Positions 17,092-26,226 of a stretch of DNA of 64,000 bases are shown piece by piece; position 1 is the first letter of the stretch; every line of letters starts with the position of its first letter. The notes beneath the pieces were generated by a model, which saw only the letters and a program-made list of their open reading frames with translations, was not told where the DNA came from and did not search any database. This DNA is from CAWFPR01 sp963817635. GTDB lineage: Bacteria > Acidobacteriota > Vicinamibacteria > Vicinamibacterales > 2-12-FULL-66-21. The position numbers and the translations under genes are program-made. The stretch covers positions 248,001 to 312,000 of the forward strand of contig CAWFPR010000015.1 in NCBI GenBank assembly GCA_963817635.1. The letters are read 5' to 3'.

Positions 17092-17751
17092 ATGACCACG
17101 AACATGACCGGCGAGCGCGCGTTCGCGCGGATTGACTGCAACGAGGCGGCGGCGTCCACGGTGTACTGGGTGATGGCCGCCGTGCTGCCGCTGCTCGCAT
17201 TTGCCGCGATCTGGATCGCCGGCGTTCCGTTCCGCTTCGACGTGCCGGCGCGCGAATTCAATCCGCTGGTGTTCCTGCCCGTCGTGGCGTCGGTCGCCGG
17301 CCTCTTCTTTCTCGCCGCCGGAGTCTTCATGACGGTGCGGCTGCGCAAGTTCGGCGCGTCGACGCTGACGATCGACAAGCGCCCGCGCGTGGGCGGGCGG
17401 CTGCAGGGGCGGGTCACGTGCACGGTGGACGTCCGGCCGCAGGGCGACTGGCGGCTCGTGCTTCAGTGCGTCGAGCGCATCAAGGCCGCCGGCTCGCGCC
17501 AACGCGTCTATCAGACCGATCTGACTCGCTGGGAGTTCAAGACGACGCTCCCGGCGCTCACTTCGATTCAGGACGGGATTCCCGTGGACATCGCCATCCC
17601 CGAGAACTGCCTTGCGCTCACCGATCCGGTGGAGATCGCGCGACAAAAGCGCGGCGAGCTCCGGTGGGTCCTGCAGATGAAGGGACCGCGCGAGGGACTC
17701 GATTTTCAGGCCTCGTTCCTCGTTCCCGTCAAGACCGATCGATCCGGCTGA
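17092..17751 (+). CDS. Two-helix membrane protein with C-terminal beta domain
   Basis: A 219-residue protein with two transmembrane helices near residues 22-45 ('WVMAAVLPLLAFAAIWIAG') and 60-80 ('FLPVVASVAGLFFLAAGVF'), then a soluble domain of about 130 residues rich in beta strands ('GRVTCTVDVRPQGDWRLVLQ', 'IPVDIAIPENCLAL'). The soluble part recalls arrestin- or Spo0M-like beta folds seen after a DUF3592-type membrane region, but I cannot assign a family. The start was placed at the ATG at 17092 just before the first helix. Confidence 0.65.
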   Translation: MTTNMTGERAFARIDCNEAAASTVYWVMAAVLPLLAFAAIWIAGVPFRFDVPAREFNPLVFLPVVASVAGLFFLAAGVFMTVRLRKFGASTLTIDKRPRVGGRLQGRVTCTVDVRPQGDWRLVLQCVERIKAAGSRQRVYQTDLTRWEFKTTLPALTSIQDGIPVDIAIPENCLALTDPVEIARQKRGELRWVLQMKGPREGLDFQASFLVPVKTDRSG

Positions 17752-17956
17752 TGCTGCCCCCGAAGAGCGATGGACTCACCGCGTTCCCTCCCGCGCAGCG
17801 ACGACGCCCGACGGACCATGAGTCAACCCCCAATGTCAGAGACCACAAGGGCCGCTGCGGTCGGCCGCCCGGCAAAGCACCGCCCGCCTGCCCCCGGATC
17901 TCCGCTCCACGTTGCACAAGTTGGCGTTCGGCCCTCGCTTGGGGTGAAATGAGCGG

Positions 17957-19606
17957 ATGCACACGACAAGACTCAGCCGGTGGCTTCTCGCAGGCGGGTT
18001 GACGGGAACGCTCGCGCTCGCCAGTCCAGCAGCGGTATTCGCCCAGGTGCCGGCGAATCCCGCCGCGGCGCAGCCGGCCGTTGAACAGCCCGCAGAGCCG
18101 CCTTCAGGGTCGGTGGCTCCGGACTCGCCGCGCGCGTCGGTGCGCGCCTTTCTCGACGCCGCCGACCAGGGGCGCTGGGAAGACGCCGCCAGGTTCCTGT
18201 CGCTCGACGACCAGCAGCGCGCTCGTGGCGCCGCGCTCGCCGAGCGCCTGAAGGCCGTGATCGACACCCGTCATCTCATCGACATCGAGACGATTTCCGG
18301 GGCCTCGCAGGGACGCCAGGACGACAACCTGCCGCCGGGGCTGGAGGACGTCTCGGCCGCCGACGCGGCGATCGGGACCGAGCGGATACGGATGGTGAAG
18401 ACGTCCGACGTGCAGGGACCGTTCTGGGCCTTCTCGCCGAAAGTCGTGGCCAGCATCGATGCCTGGTACCGCACCCTGCCGGATCGGTGGCTCCGGGACC
18501 TGCTCACCGGCACGCGTTTCGCCGTGCTGCTCCGTCCCGGCTACTTCGGGATCCTGTGGTGGCACTGGTTGGTGTTGCCGTTCATCGCGTTTCTTTCGTG
18601 GGGCGCCGGCCGGGGCCTGCGGTCCATCCTGCGCCCGCTGCTGAGCGGGATCGTGAGCCGGACGAAAACCCCTCTGGACGACAATCTGCTCGCTGGCATC
18701 GGGCCGCCGCTCACCCTCATCCTCAGCATCGTCGTGTTCACGCTGGGCTGCGCAGTCATTCAGATCACACGGGAAGCGTCCGCGGTCCTGCGGAACGTCA
18801 CGAGACCGATCCTGACGTTCGCCGTGTTCTGGGGCCTGTGGCGATCGGTGCCGGTGCTGATCGAGTGGGCCACAGGCCGGCCCTGGGCCGCCAGCAGCCC
18901 GTCCGCGCGCAACATGCTGTCGATCGGCGCCAACATCCTGCGAGGCGTTGTCGCCGGCCTCGCGGTCATCGCGATTATCGCGGCGCTCGGGTATCCCGTC
19001 GGCACGGTGCTGGCCGGCCTCGGCATTGGCGGGCTGGCCCTGGCGTTCGGCGCGCAGAAGACGGTGGAGAACCTGTTCGGCTCGGTGTCGCTCGCCGTCG
19101 ATCAGCCGTTCCGGATAGGCGACTTCGTGAGGGTCGATGATTTCGTCGGCACGGTCGAGGACATCGGCTTGCGCTCCACGCGCTTTCGCACGCTCGATCG
19201 CACCATCGTCAGCATCCCCAACGGGAAGCTGGCCGACCAGCGTCTGGAGTCGTTCCAGGCACGCGACCGCATGCGGCTGGCCACCACCGTGGGGCTGACC
19301 TACGACACGACGCAGCGCCAGATGCAGGCGGTGCTGGCGGGGCTCGAGCGTGTGCTGCGCGAACATCCGCGCATCTGGCCCGATGCCGTCATCGTCAAGT
19401 TCAAGGAGTTCGCGGCAAGCTCGCTCGACATCGAGATCATGGCGTGGTTCGACGTGCCCACGTGGGGAGACTTCCAGGTGTGCCGCGAGCAGGTCCTGCT
19501 CGGCTTCATGGGCGTCGTCGAAGAGGCCGGCGCGAGCTTCGCGTTCCCGACCCGCACGGTGCACCTGGTGCAGCCGACAGGAGCGGTGTCGCCGGCTTCG
19601 TCCTGA
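17957..19606 (+). CDS. MscS-family mechanosensitive ion channel
   Basis: A 549-residue inner-membrane protein. A signal peptide (residues 1-33) leads to a periplasmic domain of about 150 residues, followed by four or five transmembrane helices. The MscS pore helix and beta domain are clear: 'VLAGLGIGGLALAFGAQKTV', 'FGSVSLAVDQPFRIGDFV', 'GTVEDIGLRSTRFRTLDRT' and 'VSIPNGKLADQ'. It should open under membrane tension to release solutes during osmotic downshock. The periplasmic N-terminal domain makes it larger than E. coli MscS (286 residues), closer to the MscM/YbdG-type extended forms. Confidence 0.92.
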   Translation: MHTTRLSRWLLAGGLTGTLALASPAAVFAQVPANPAAAQPAVEQPAEPPSGSVAPDSPRASVRAFLDAADQGRWEDAARFLSLDDQQRARGAALAERLKAVIDTRHLIDIETISGASQGRQDDNLPPGLEDVSAADAAIGTERIRMVKTSDVQGPFWAFSPKVVASIDAWYRTLPDRWLRDLLTGTRFAVLLRPGYFGILWWHWLVLPFIAFLSWGAGRGLRSILRPLLSGIVSRTKTPLDDNLLAGIGPPLTLILSIVVFTLGCAVIQITREASAVLRNVTRPILTFAVFWGLWRSVPVLIEWATGRPWAASSPSARNMLSIGANILRGVVAGLAVIAIIAALGYPVGTVLAGLGIGGLALAFGAQKTVENLFGSVSLAVDQPFRIGDFVRVDDFVGTVEDIGLRSTRFRTLDRTIVSIPNGKLADQRLESFQARDRMRLATTVGLTYDTTQRQMQAVLAGLERVLREHPRIWPDAVIVKFKEFAASSLDIEIMAWFDVPTWGDFQVCREQVLLGFMGVVEEAGASFAFPTRTVHLVQPTGAVSPASS

Positions 19607-19686
19607 GGCGGGCGATAGCCGGCACATGACCGAGCACGAATCTGCGCCGGACGGGGGCCAGGTCTGCGCTGCGGCGGCTCATCCTG

Positions 19687-19749
19687 GGTCACGCCACCGG
19701 CGTGGCCTTCACGAGCTGGCCTGAGTTCGGCGAGATGCTCGGCGGCTAT
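19687..19749 (+). pseudogene. Internal fragment of a ThuA-like gene
   Basis: One frame of the intergenic DNA encodes 'GHATGVAFTSWPEFGEMLGG', which resembles the ThuA core where intact proteins have H-S-A-T-D near the start and then WPEFGEMLGGYFDGHP. The similarity stops after the Tyr codon at 19749. It belongs to a different subtype from the ThuA gene at 10131-11099. No start or remaining domain is present, so it is a relic if the match is real. Confidence 0.45.
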
Positions 19750-19799
19750 GGGGAATCCTCCTTCATCAGATCTTCACGACCGCCCGCGATAATCGAGGG

Positions 19800-21231
19800 A
19801 TGCGCTCAGCACTCGCTCTCCTGACTCTCACGCTCATCACCGCCGCCGGCCTGCCTGGAAGCGCGCAGTCGCCCGAGGCGAAGGCGCGCGCCAATGCCTA
19901 CGTGAAGGCCCTCTCTTCCGGATCGCCCGAGCAGTTCGAGGCGATGGCGCAAGAGAACTTCACGCCGGAGCTCCTCGCGAAGACGCACGACCAGCGCTCC
20001 CGGATGCTCGAGCGCATCTACAACGACTTCGGCCCGATGACGATCGCGAGCGAAGACACCTCGAGCGCGACCCACGTGGATCTCGGGATGAAGAGCAGCA
20101 AGAACGCCATGCCGATGACGATCGGGATGGACTTCGAAGCGGCCGCGCCGTTCCGGATCGTCGGCGTGACGGTCCGCGTGGGCGGCCCCGCGCCAGGCGG
20201 CCCCGGGGCCGGCGGACGCGGCGGACCACCGCCGCTGCCGGCGCCGCCCATCAACGGTCGCATGAGCGGCGCGGAGATCGCCGGAGCGCTCAGCGGCTAC
20301 TTCTCGAATCTCTCGAGAGCCGACGACTTCGCCGGGGTCGTCCTGGTGTCCAAGGACGGGGAGAGGGTCTTCGAACAGGCCTACGGCACGGCCGACCGCG
20401 AGCGGAACACGCCGATGGCGACCGACCTGCGATTCAACCTGGCGTCGATCGGCAAGGCGTTCACGAAAACCGCGATCGGACAGCTCATCCAGGCGGGCAG
20501 AGCTGAAGCCGACCGATACGCTCGGCGCGCTGCTGCCCGACTATCCGGTCGCCGACGCGAAGCCGGCGACGATCGATCAACTGCTCCACTTCCAGGTCGG
20601 CATCGCGGACTTCTTCGGCGCCGGGTTCGAAAAGGCGCCGAAAAGCCGATTTCAGTCGAACCACGACTATTACCTGTACGTCGCGCCGCAGCCGATCAGC
20701 TTCAAGCCGGGCGAACGCACGCTCTACTGCAACGGGTGCTACGTCGTACTCGGCGAGATCATCGCGAAGGTGTCAGGCATGTCGTACGAGCGCTACATCG
20801 AGCAGAACGTGTTCGGGAAAGCGGGGATGAAGACGGCGGGATTCCTCGCCTACGGCGACCCGAAGGTCGCGCCCGGCTACACACGGACGTCACCGGGAGC
20901 GCCGCTGACGTCCGCGATCGATCTGCACGGCCATCACGGGAGCGCCGCCGGCGGCGCCTACGCGACCGCCGGCGATCTGCTCGCGTTCGACAACGCGTTA
21001 CGCACGCACGTGCTGCTCGACGCAAAGACGACGGCGTGGTATTTCGACAATCCTGAAGACCAGACGCTGCCGCGCGCGAAAGACACGTTCGGCATCGCGG
21101 GCGGCGCGCCCGGCGCCAACACGTCGCTCGAGTCGAACGGCACGTGGACGATCGTCACGCTCGGCAATCTCGACCCGCCGAACGCGGTGCGCGTCGGCGC
21201 CACGCTGTCCCGCGCGTTGTACGGCGGGTAG
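19800..21231 (+). pseudogene. Serine hydrolase (beta-lactamase/class C-like), interrupted by a one-base frameshift
   Basis: The first frame encodes a signal peptide, an N-terminal domain of about 100 residues, a Gly/Pro-rich linker and the start of the beta-lactamase fold with the SxxK motif 'NLASIGKAFTK'. After 'QLIQAGR' the frame is lost. It resumes in the next frame with 'LKPTDTLGALLPDYPV', the YxN motif 'TLYCNGCYVVLGEI' and an intact C-terminus ending 'GATLSRALYGG'. The break is explained by one extra base near 20500. If the base is a sequencing error, the gene is an ordinary 476-residue exported serine hydrolase or D-aminopeptidase-like enzyme; otherwise it is a recent pseudogene. Confidence 0.8.
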
Positions 21232-21302
21232 CGATCGACAGGCCGAACACGCCCGCCAGACGGCGGACTCGCGGCGTTCTTCAAGCACAGCGGTCGCGCG
21301 GC

Positions 21303-21670
21303 CTACACCAGGCCTTGGTCCATCATCGCGTCGGCAACCCTCAGGAAGCCGGCGATAAGCGGAGCCCTCCTTTGTACGGGCCGAGCGCGCTGTTCATCTG
21401 GATCCGGAAGCCGCGATGGATCTGGATCTCGCCGTGGTCGTCCTGCCAGGGCACGCGGAACATGATCGCGCGCTCCGGTTCCACGATGCGCTCGAGGATC
21501 CTGGCCTTGCGCAGGTCGGGCCTGCGCGCGAGCACGAGATCGAGGCTTTCGAGTACCTCCTGGACAGCCTGGTGGAATTCGGGTTCGGCGGGATTGCGAG
21601 CGTGAACCTGGGCGAGAACGTCCATGACATACGGCGAGACGGACGCACGCGTGGAGTGGCTGACCAGCAT
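21303..21670 (-). pseudogene. gdhA: gdhA remnant: both gene ends kept, middle deleted
   Basis: The 5' part encodes about 109 residues of a hexameric glutamate dehydrogenase: 'FHQAVQEVLESLDLVL', 'ILERIVEPERAIMFRVPW', 'GEIQIHRGFRIQMNSALGPY' and 'KGGLR'. The next bases change frame and encode the normal C-terminus 'IAGFLRVADAMMDQGLV' followed by a stop at 21303. The roughly 320 codons between, which hold the catalytic Lys/Asp and the nucleotide-binding domain, are missing. The ribosome-binding site (GGAGGAGAAACG) and ATG at 21670 are intact, so a short non-functional product could still be made. The start was chosen by this site. Confidence 0.85.
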
Positions 21671-21845
21671 CGTTTCTCCTCCTGCTGAGCCTGCGAACAC
21701 GGGACCGGACCTGCGACCGACGAGCCGACGGGTAGTGGAGTGTATATCAAGAGGGCGAAGGCAAACGGGTCCGATGCGGCTCAGCGACAGCTACCTCCTG
21801 GCCTGCAACGCCCGGTACCGCGGCCGTCATCCGCGACGATGCGGG

Positions 21846-22397
21846 CTAGTCGATCCCGAGGCGGGGCCGATCCCGTTTCGGATCGCGCGGCCCGCGGAAT
21901 GCCATATAGGCGCCCCACTTGAGCAACGCGAAGACGAACGCGGCCATCGCGATCAGCACGCCGATCGATCCGCCGAAGAACAGGAAGATGCGGGTTTTCG
22001 AGACGGCGAGCACGACGACGAACGTCATCGCGATCATGGTCATCAGGCCCGACAGCCGATCGAAGCCCGGAACACGGTCGAAGGGGACGTTGCGGCGGAC
22101 GATCATCAGCGTGGCCACCATCGCCAGGATCGGTGCGATGTACACGAGCAGGTTCACGTCGAGCAGACTGTCGCGGCTGAGGAAGAGGGCGTAGCCAGTG
22201 AGAACGACGGCGAACATCCCCGGAATGCAGGTGGCATAGACGATCGCGCTGTACAGGTATTTCCAGCCGCCCCGTGCGCCGTTGCCCACGCCGTGCAGCA
22301 CGCCGGCGGCCAGCGCGACGAGCGGTGGGAGCGCGAGCACGAGCCAGAGCAGCAACGGGTTCGACCCGAGAAGGGCAACCAGTTCCCGACCTGTCAT
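21846..22397 (-). CDS. Multi-pass membrane protein of unknown function
   Basis: A 183-residue protein with about five hydrophobic helices: 'PLLLWLVLALPPLVALAAG', 'YSAIVYATCIPGMFAVVLTG', 'LLVYIAPILAMVATLMIV', 'GLMTMIAMTFVVVLAVS' and 'GVLIAMAAFVFALL'. The C-terminus is short and basic. I do not recognise the family. The ATG at 22397 has GGGAG at suitable spacing; an upstream TTG is possible. It lies downstream of the CBS gene on the same strand with a 103-bp gap. Confidence 0.72.
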   Translation of the reverse strand: MTGRELVALLGSNPLLLWLVLALPPLVALAAGVLHGVGNGARGGWKYLYSAIVYATCIPGMFAVVLTGYALFLSRDSLLDVNLLVYIAPILAMVATLMIVRRNVPFDRVPGFDRLSGLMTMIAMTFVVVLAVSKTRIFLFFGGSIGVLIAMAAFVFALLKWGAYMAFRGPRDPKRDRPRLGID

Positions 22398-22500
22398 CGC
22401 CAACTCCCGCGTTCAGAGTTACACGGTGCCCGTGAGTTCCGCCGGGCGGCTCGAGGCGGGCCGCCCGATGGGAAACGATTCGCCGCCTGATTCAGGACCA

Positions 22501-22929
22501 TCACGACGAGATGTAATTCTCCAACTGCGAGATCACGAACTGCTGGTGCGAGATGACCTCCTTGACCACGTCGCCGATGGAAATCACGCCAACCACTCTG
22601 GTCTGGTCAACCACGGGCAGATGGCGCACGTGCTTGTCGGTCATCAGCGCCATGCACTGATCGATCGTCTGGTCGGGCCGCACGCACAAGACCCGTGGCG
22701 TCATGACCTCGCGCACCAGCGTCGCCTTCGACGACTTGCCGAGGAGGATGACTTTCCGCGCGTAATCCCGCTCGGAAAAGATCCCCACCAGACGCCCCTC
22801 GTCGAGCACGACCAGCGCGCCGATTTCGGCGTCGGCCATCGTCCTGAGCGCGTCGTACACGGTAGAGTCCGGGGCGACCGAGAGCAACGTGTGGGCCTTG
22901 CCATCAAGCACGAGCTGGACCGTTTTCAT
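22501..22929 (-). CDS. CBS-domain pair protein
   Basis: A 142-residue cytosolic protein made almost wholly of two CBS motifs: 'STVYDALRTMADAEIGALVV' leading to 'GRLVGIFSERDYARKVIL', and 'QTIDQCMALMTDKHVRHLPV' leading to 'RVVGVISIGDVVKEVI'. Tandem CBS pairs form a Bateman module that binds adenine nucleotides and senses energy state. It has no attached catalytic domain and must act on a partner in trans. The ATG at 22929 follows a strong GGAGGAGG site. Confidence 0.9.
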   Translation of the reverse strand: MKTVQLVLDGKAHTLLSVAPDSTVYDALRTMADAEIGALVVLDEGRLVGIFSERDYARKVILLGKSSKATLVREVMTPRVLCVRPDQTIDQCMALMTDKHVRHLPVVDQTRVVGVISIGDVVKEVISHQQFVISQLENYISS

Positions 22930-23140
22930 GGCTTCCTCCTCCCTGTCCGTTGGTTCCAGCGCACAGTCTACGGCCTTCCGCGGCCAAACGCGGGAGTTTG
23001 AGTTCATCTCGTCGGTCAGCACCCGGACTCTACCGTCATCGTGGCTCGGAGAGTCACGGGGGAATGCTCCGGGCCGCATTCCAGCCAGAACTCGAAGGGC
23101 TTGAACCGCGTTGTCGCGTAGAATCGACCGCGAGGCATCC

Positions 23141-24142
23141 ATGATTGCACGAGTGATTCGCCGAATCAGCGCCAGTGCCCTCTTCGCCTGTGTTGCCGTG
23201 GCGTCGGCATCGGCCGCCGACAAAGTCATCGGGACCTTCACTGTCGAAGGGCAGACCATCCGGTTCGCCCAGGTTTACGCGACGCTCGAACGGGACCCGG
23301 CCGACGCGAGCCGGAAGTACCTGATGCTGCTAGTCGCCGACGTCCCCGTCACGCCGGCCGACCGCGCGCCGGACCGCCTGCTGGCGCTCGCGAAGGCCGG
23401 GACCGTCCATGCCGTGCGCATTCGATGGACGTACGGCGAGGACAACGTCACCGTCACGCCCTACCATCGCGACATCGCGGACAGCGGCAGGGCGTTTCAG
23501 CGCTTCGCCACGCTCAATCTCTCCAGGTTCAACGACACGAACGTGGAGGCCGAGTTCAAGTCGAAGATGCTCGGCCAGGCCTGGCATTTCAACGCACTGA
23601 TCAAGGCGGCCGTCGCGCAAGGCGGCGTCGCAACGCTCGAACCGGATGCGGAACTGCCAGCGGAGTCACCGGGCGGGGACACGCCAGGCGCGACGGACGC
23701 CACGGCGCTCAAGCGTCAACTGGGTGGACTCGGATACGAGTTCAAGCCGGAGGCGTTCTTCCAGGCGATCGGCGACCGCGACGTGGCCGCGGTCGAGCTC
23801 TTCCTGCAGGCCGGCATGTCGCCGAACATCAAGAACGAGCAGGGGCGTTACGCGCTCAATCACGCCGTGCTGTTCTGCGGGCAGGATGCGGCCACTGCTT
23901 CGGCGGTGATCGTCGCGCTCGCCAGGGCGAAGGGCGACGTGAAGACGAAGGATCCCGACAACAAGACGACGCCGCTCGTGGGCGCGGTGCAGAGCTGCAA
24001 TGTGAGCGCGGTCGAAGCGCTGATCGCGGCAGGGTCCGACTTGTCGGCGAAGAGCGCCGGCGGCATGACGGCGCTCCAGCTCGCCGACATCTTTCAGCGT
24101 GCTGAGATCGCGGCGGCGCTTCGCAAGGCCGGGGCGAAATAA
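23141..24142 (+). CDS. Exported ankyrin-repeat protein
   Basis: A 333-residue protein with a signal peptide ending near 'ASASAA'. The first 190 residues form an unrecognised domain ('VIGTFTVEGQTIRFAQVYAT', 'VHAVRIRWTYGEDNVTV'). Residues from about 205 hold three or four ankyrin repeats: 'AVELFLQAGMSPNIKNEQGR', 'DVKTKDPDNKTTPLVGAVQS', 'AVEALIAAGSDLSAKSAGGM' and 'TALQLADIFQRAEIAAALRK'. Ankyrin repeats mediate protein-protein contacts; here probably in the periplasm. The partner is not evident from neighbours. The ATG at 23141 begins the signal peptide after a weak GAGG. Confidence 0.78.
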   Translation: MIARVIRRISASALFACVAVASASAADKVIGTFTVEGQTIRFAQVYATLERDPADASRKYLMLLVADVPVTPADRAPDRLLALAKAGTVHAVRIRWTYGEDNVTVTPYHRDIADSGRAFQRFATLNLSRFNDTNVEAEFKSKMLGQAWHFNALIKAAVAQGGVATLEPDAELPAESPGGDTPGATDATALKRQLGGLGYEFKPEAFFQAIGDRDVAAVELFLQAGMSPNIKNEQGRYALNHAVLFCGQDAATASAVIVALARAKGDVKTKDPDNKTTPLVGAVQSCNVSAVEALIAAGSDLSAKSAGGMTALQLADIFQRAEIAAALRKAGAK

Positions 24143-24474
24143 GGAAACAGGAAGCGCGGCCGGGGACCCGCGGGCCGTGCTCCGACTGGCACGCGCCCGG
24201 GCGCTGACGGCGGCCGGGCATCGGCGGCCCCTCGGCGGCAACGCCGGAGATTCGTGGAAGCGAGTGGCGGAAACCCGTCGCCAGGCCTGCCGGCTCCTTG
24301 GTGGTCCGCTGAAATCCTCCAGTTCTTGAGCTGTTTCCCGCCTCTCCCGCAGCTGACGGCGCGGCGCCGTCTGGTCCCGCTCGTGCTTTTGTCCGCACTG
24401 GATTCAAACGCCTGCACCCAGCCATTCAGGGCTGCGCTGCGGGGAGGGCTACGCACTCAGCACTGGAGGCACGC
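24143..24474. other. Intergenic region upstream of asnA
   Basis: These 332 bp contain no supportable gene. The only clear element is the ribosome-binding site TGGAGG just before the asnA ATG. No attenuator or riboswitch-like fold was recognised by eye. Confidence 0.35.
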
Positions 24475-25602
24475 ATGTCCAACAAGGTCGCCGATCTCGC
24501 CGGTCCCGGCATCAGCACGTACGAGGAAGTCGACAAGATTCTGCCGCGTGACTACACGGCGCGGCTGCCGCCACTCGAGCGGATGAAGGCCGTCTTCGCG
24601 GTCAAGGAGCACATCGAGAAGAACCTGTGCAAGGAGCTCAACCTCACGATGGTGCAGGTGCCGCTCATCGTGGACAGGAACAGCGGCGTCAACGACTACC
24701 TCGACCGCGACGGCTCGCGCACGCCGATCGACTTCCCGTGCGGCCTCGGCCTCGAGAAGCGCATCGACGCCCAGGTGGTGCAGGCCGCGACGAAGTGGAA
24801 GAGGATGGCGCTCGCGCAGTTCGGGTGCAAGGCAGGAGAGGGCATCTGCACCGACATGCGCGCGGTGCGGAAGGACTACTTCCTCGATCACGATCACAGC
24901 GCGTACGTCGATCAGTGGGACTGGGAGCGCGCGGTCACGGCCGACCAGCGCAACCTCGCGTTCCTCAAGGACGTCGTCCAGAAGATCTGGAAGACCATCT
25001 ACGGCGCGGGAAAGCTCGCGCAGGACTTGTTCCCGGCGCTGCGAGATCCGGGCCTGCCCGACTTTCCGAAGGATCTCGAGTTCTTCCACGCCGAGGACAT
25101 CCTCGACATGTATCCGGACCTTCCGCGCAAGGAGCGCGAGACCCGGCTGCTGCAGGATCACCCCGCGGTGTTCATCATCGGCATCGGCTGGACGCTGAAG
25201 GACGGCTACCCGCACGAGATGCGCGCGGCCGACTACGACGACTGGGTCACCCCGACGACGTCAGCCGAGGGGCGGCCGATGCACGGGCTGAACGGCGACA
25301 TCCTCGTGTGGAACCCGGTCACGCGCCGGCGTCACGAGCTCAGCTCGATGGGGATCCGCGTCACGAAGGACACGCTGAAACAGCAGCTCGAGCTGACCGG
25401 CCAGATGGACTTCCTGAAGCTGCCCTATCACCAGGCGCTGCTGAACGACAAGATCCCGCTCAGCATCGGCGGCGGCATCGGCCAGGCGCGCACGTTCATG
25501 TATCTGCTGCGGACGGCGCACCTCGGCGAGGTCACGGTGAGCGTGTGGCCGGAACAGCTGAAGAAGATCTGCGCCGCGCACAACATCCACGTGCTGGACT
25601 AG
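24475..25602 (+). CDS. asnA: Aspartate-ammonia ligase (asparagine synthetase A)
   Basis: A 375-residue class II aminoacyl-tRNA-synthetase-like enzyme that makes asparagine from aspartate, ammonia and ATP. Family blocks are continuous: 'LNLTMVQVPLIVDRNSGVND', 'ERAVTADQRNLAFLKDVVQK', 'LNGDILVWNPVTRRRHELSS' and 'LSIGGGIGQARTFMYLLRTA'. It is about 45 residues longer than E. coli AsnA (330), mainly from extra sequence before the C-terminal core. The start at 24475 has GGAGG at good spacing. It stands alone; the next gene converges on it across a hairpin. Confidence 0.94.
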   Translation: MSNKVADLAGPGISTYEEVDKILPRDYTARLPPLERMKAVFAVKEHIEKNLCKELNLTMVQVPLIVDRNSGVNDYLDRDGSRTPIDFPCGLGLEKRIDAQVVQAATKWKRMALAQFGCKAGEGICTDMRAVRKDYFLDHDHSAYVDQWDWERAVTADQRNLAFLKDVVQKIWKTIYGAGKLAQDLFPALRDPGLPDFPKDLEFFHAEDILDMYPDLPRKERETRLLQDHPAVFIIGIGWTLKDGYPHEMRAADYDDWVTPTTSAEGRPMHGLNGDILVWNPVTRRRHELSSMGIRVTKDTLKQQLELTGQMDFLKLPYHQALLNDKIPLSIGGGIGQARTFMYLLRTAHLGEVTVSVWPEQLKKICAAHNIHVLD

Positions 25603-25651
25603 CCGCTTCGCGGGACGGCCGCTTCGCGGATGGTCACTTGGAAAATGGAGA

Positions 25652-25686
25652 CGGGAAATGGCAGACCCGCTATTTCCCATTTCCCG
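25652..25686. terminator. Bidirectional hairpin between converging genes
   Basis: CGGGAAATGG at 25652-25661 pairs perfectly with CCATTTCCCG at 25677-25686 around a 15-base loop. It sits between the ends of asnA and the PepSY-like gene, where a two-way terminator is expected, but neither side has a strong T-run. A short direct repeat (GCCGCTTCGCGG twice) lies just upstream at about 25602-25629. Confidence 0.5.
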
Positions 25687-25698
25687 CGACGATAGCTG

Positions 25699-26209
25699 TT
25701 ACTTCGTGACCGGTTTGCCGTCTGCGTCGAGGTCGAAGGCCACCTTCTTGCCGGCCTTGGTCCGGGCCGTGCCTTCGTAGTGGACCTTGCCGTTGCTCGT
25801 GGCCATTTCGAGCGTGAGCACCTTGCCCTTCGCCTCGATGGCGGCCTTCACGGGCGCCGGCGCCTTGTCGAGGTCGAGCTGTTCTTCGACGTCGTACACC
25901 TTGCCCGCTGCGTCGATCATCAGAATCGCGTGTCCGGCCATTGACGAGCGTTTCCACCTCGTAGACGGTCTTGCCGTTCTCCGTTTCCTTCGAGAGGCCC
26001 TTGAGGGTCGCGTGCGCCGTTTCCGCCTCGACCGTCGCCTTGACGGCGGGGGGCAAATCCTTGAGCTGGAGCCTGGCCTCGCCCGCTTCCTGCTCCTCGG
26101 CCGTCTTCTTCGGGACGGCCTTCTTCTGTACGGGGGCGGTCTGGGCGCCGGCGTACGCGACACCAGCCACGGCCACCGTGGCGATCACCAGTGCGAATCT
26201 GCGCATCAT
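25699..26209 (-). pseudogene. PepSY-like exported protein, frameshifted
   Basis: The 5' frame encodes a signal peptide ('FALVIATVAVAGVAYAG'), a Lys-rich stretch and a PepSY-like half-domain ('LPPAVKATVEAETAHATLKG', 'VYEVETLVNGRTRD'). The matching second half ('ILMIDAAGKVYDVEEQ', 'APAPVKAAIEAKGKVLTLEM', 'VAFDLDADGKPVTK') is in another frame. The join 'NGRTRD' to 'ILMIDAAG' would be restored by adding two bases near 25925, so a two-base deletion or one-base insertion is likely. PepSY-type proteins are thought to inhibit peptidases or bind metals in the periplasm. It may be a sequencing error or a recent break. The Oar-like receptor lies just upstream on the same strand. Confidence 0.7.
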
Positions 26210-26226
26210 GTCTGTCGTCTCCTCTG

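Noticed and set aside
17770..17952. A 60-codon open frame between the two-helix membrane protein and MscS
   Set aside because: It has no ribosome-binding site, no hydrophobic or domain-like pattern, and its Pro/Arg-rich composition fits non-coding high-GC DNA.
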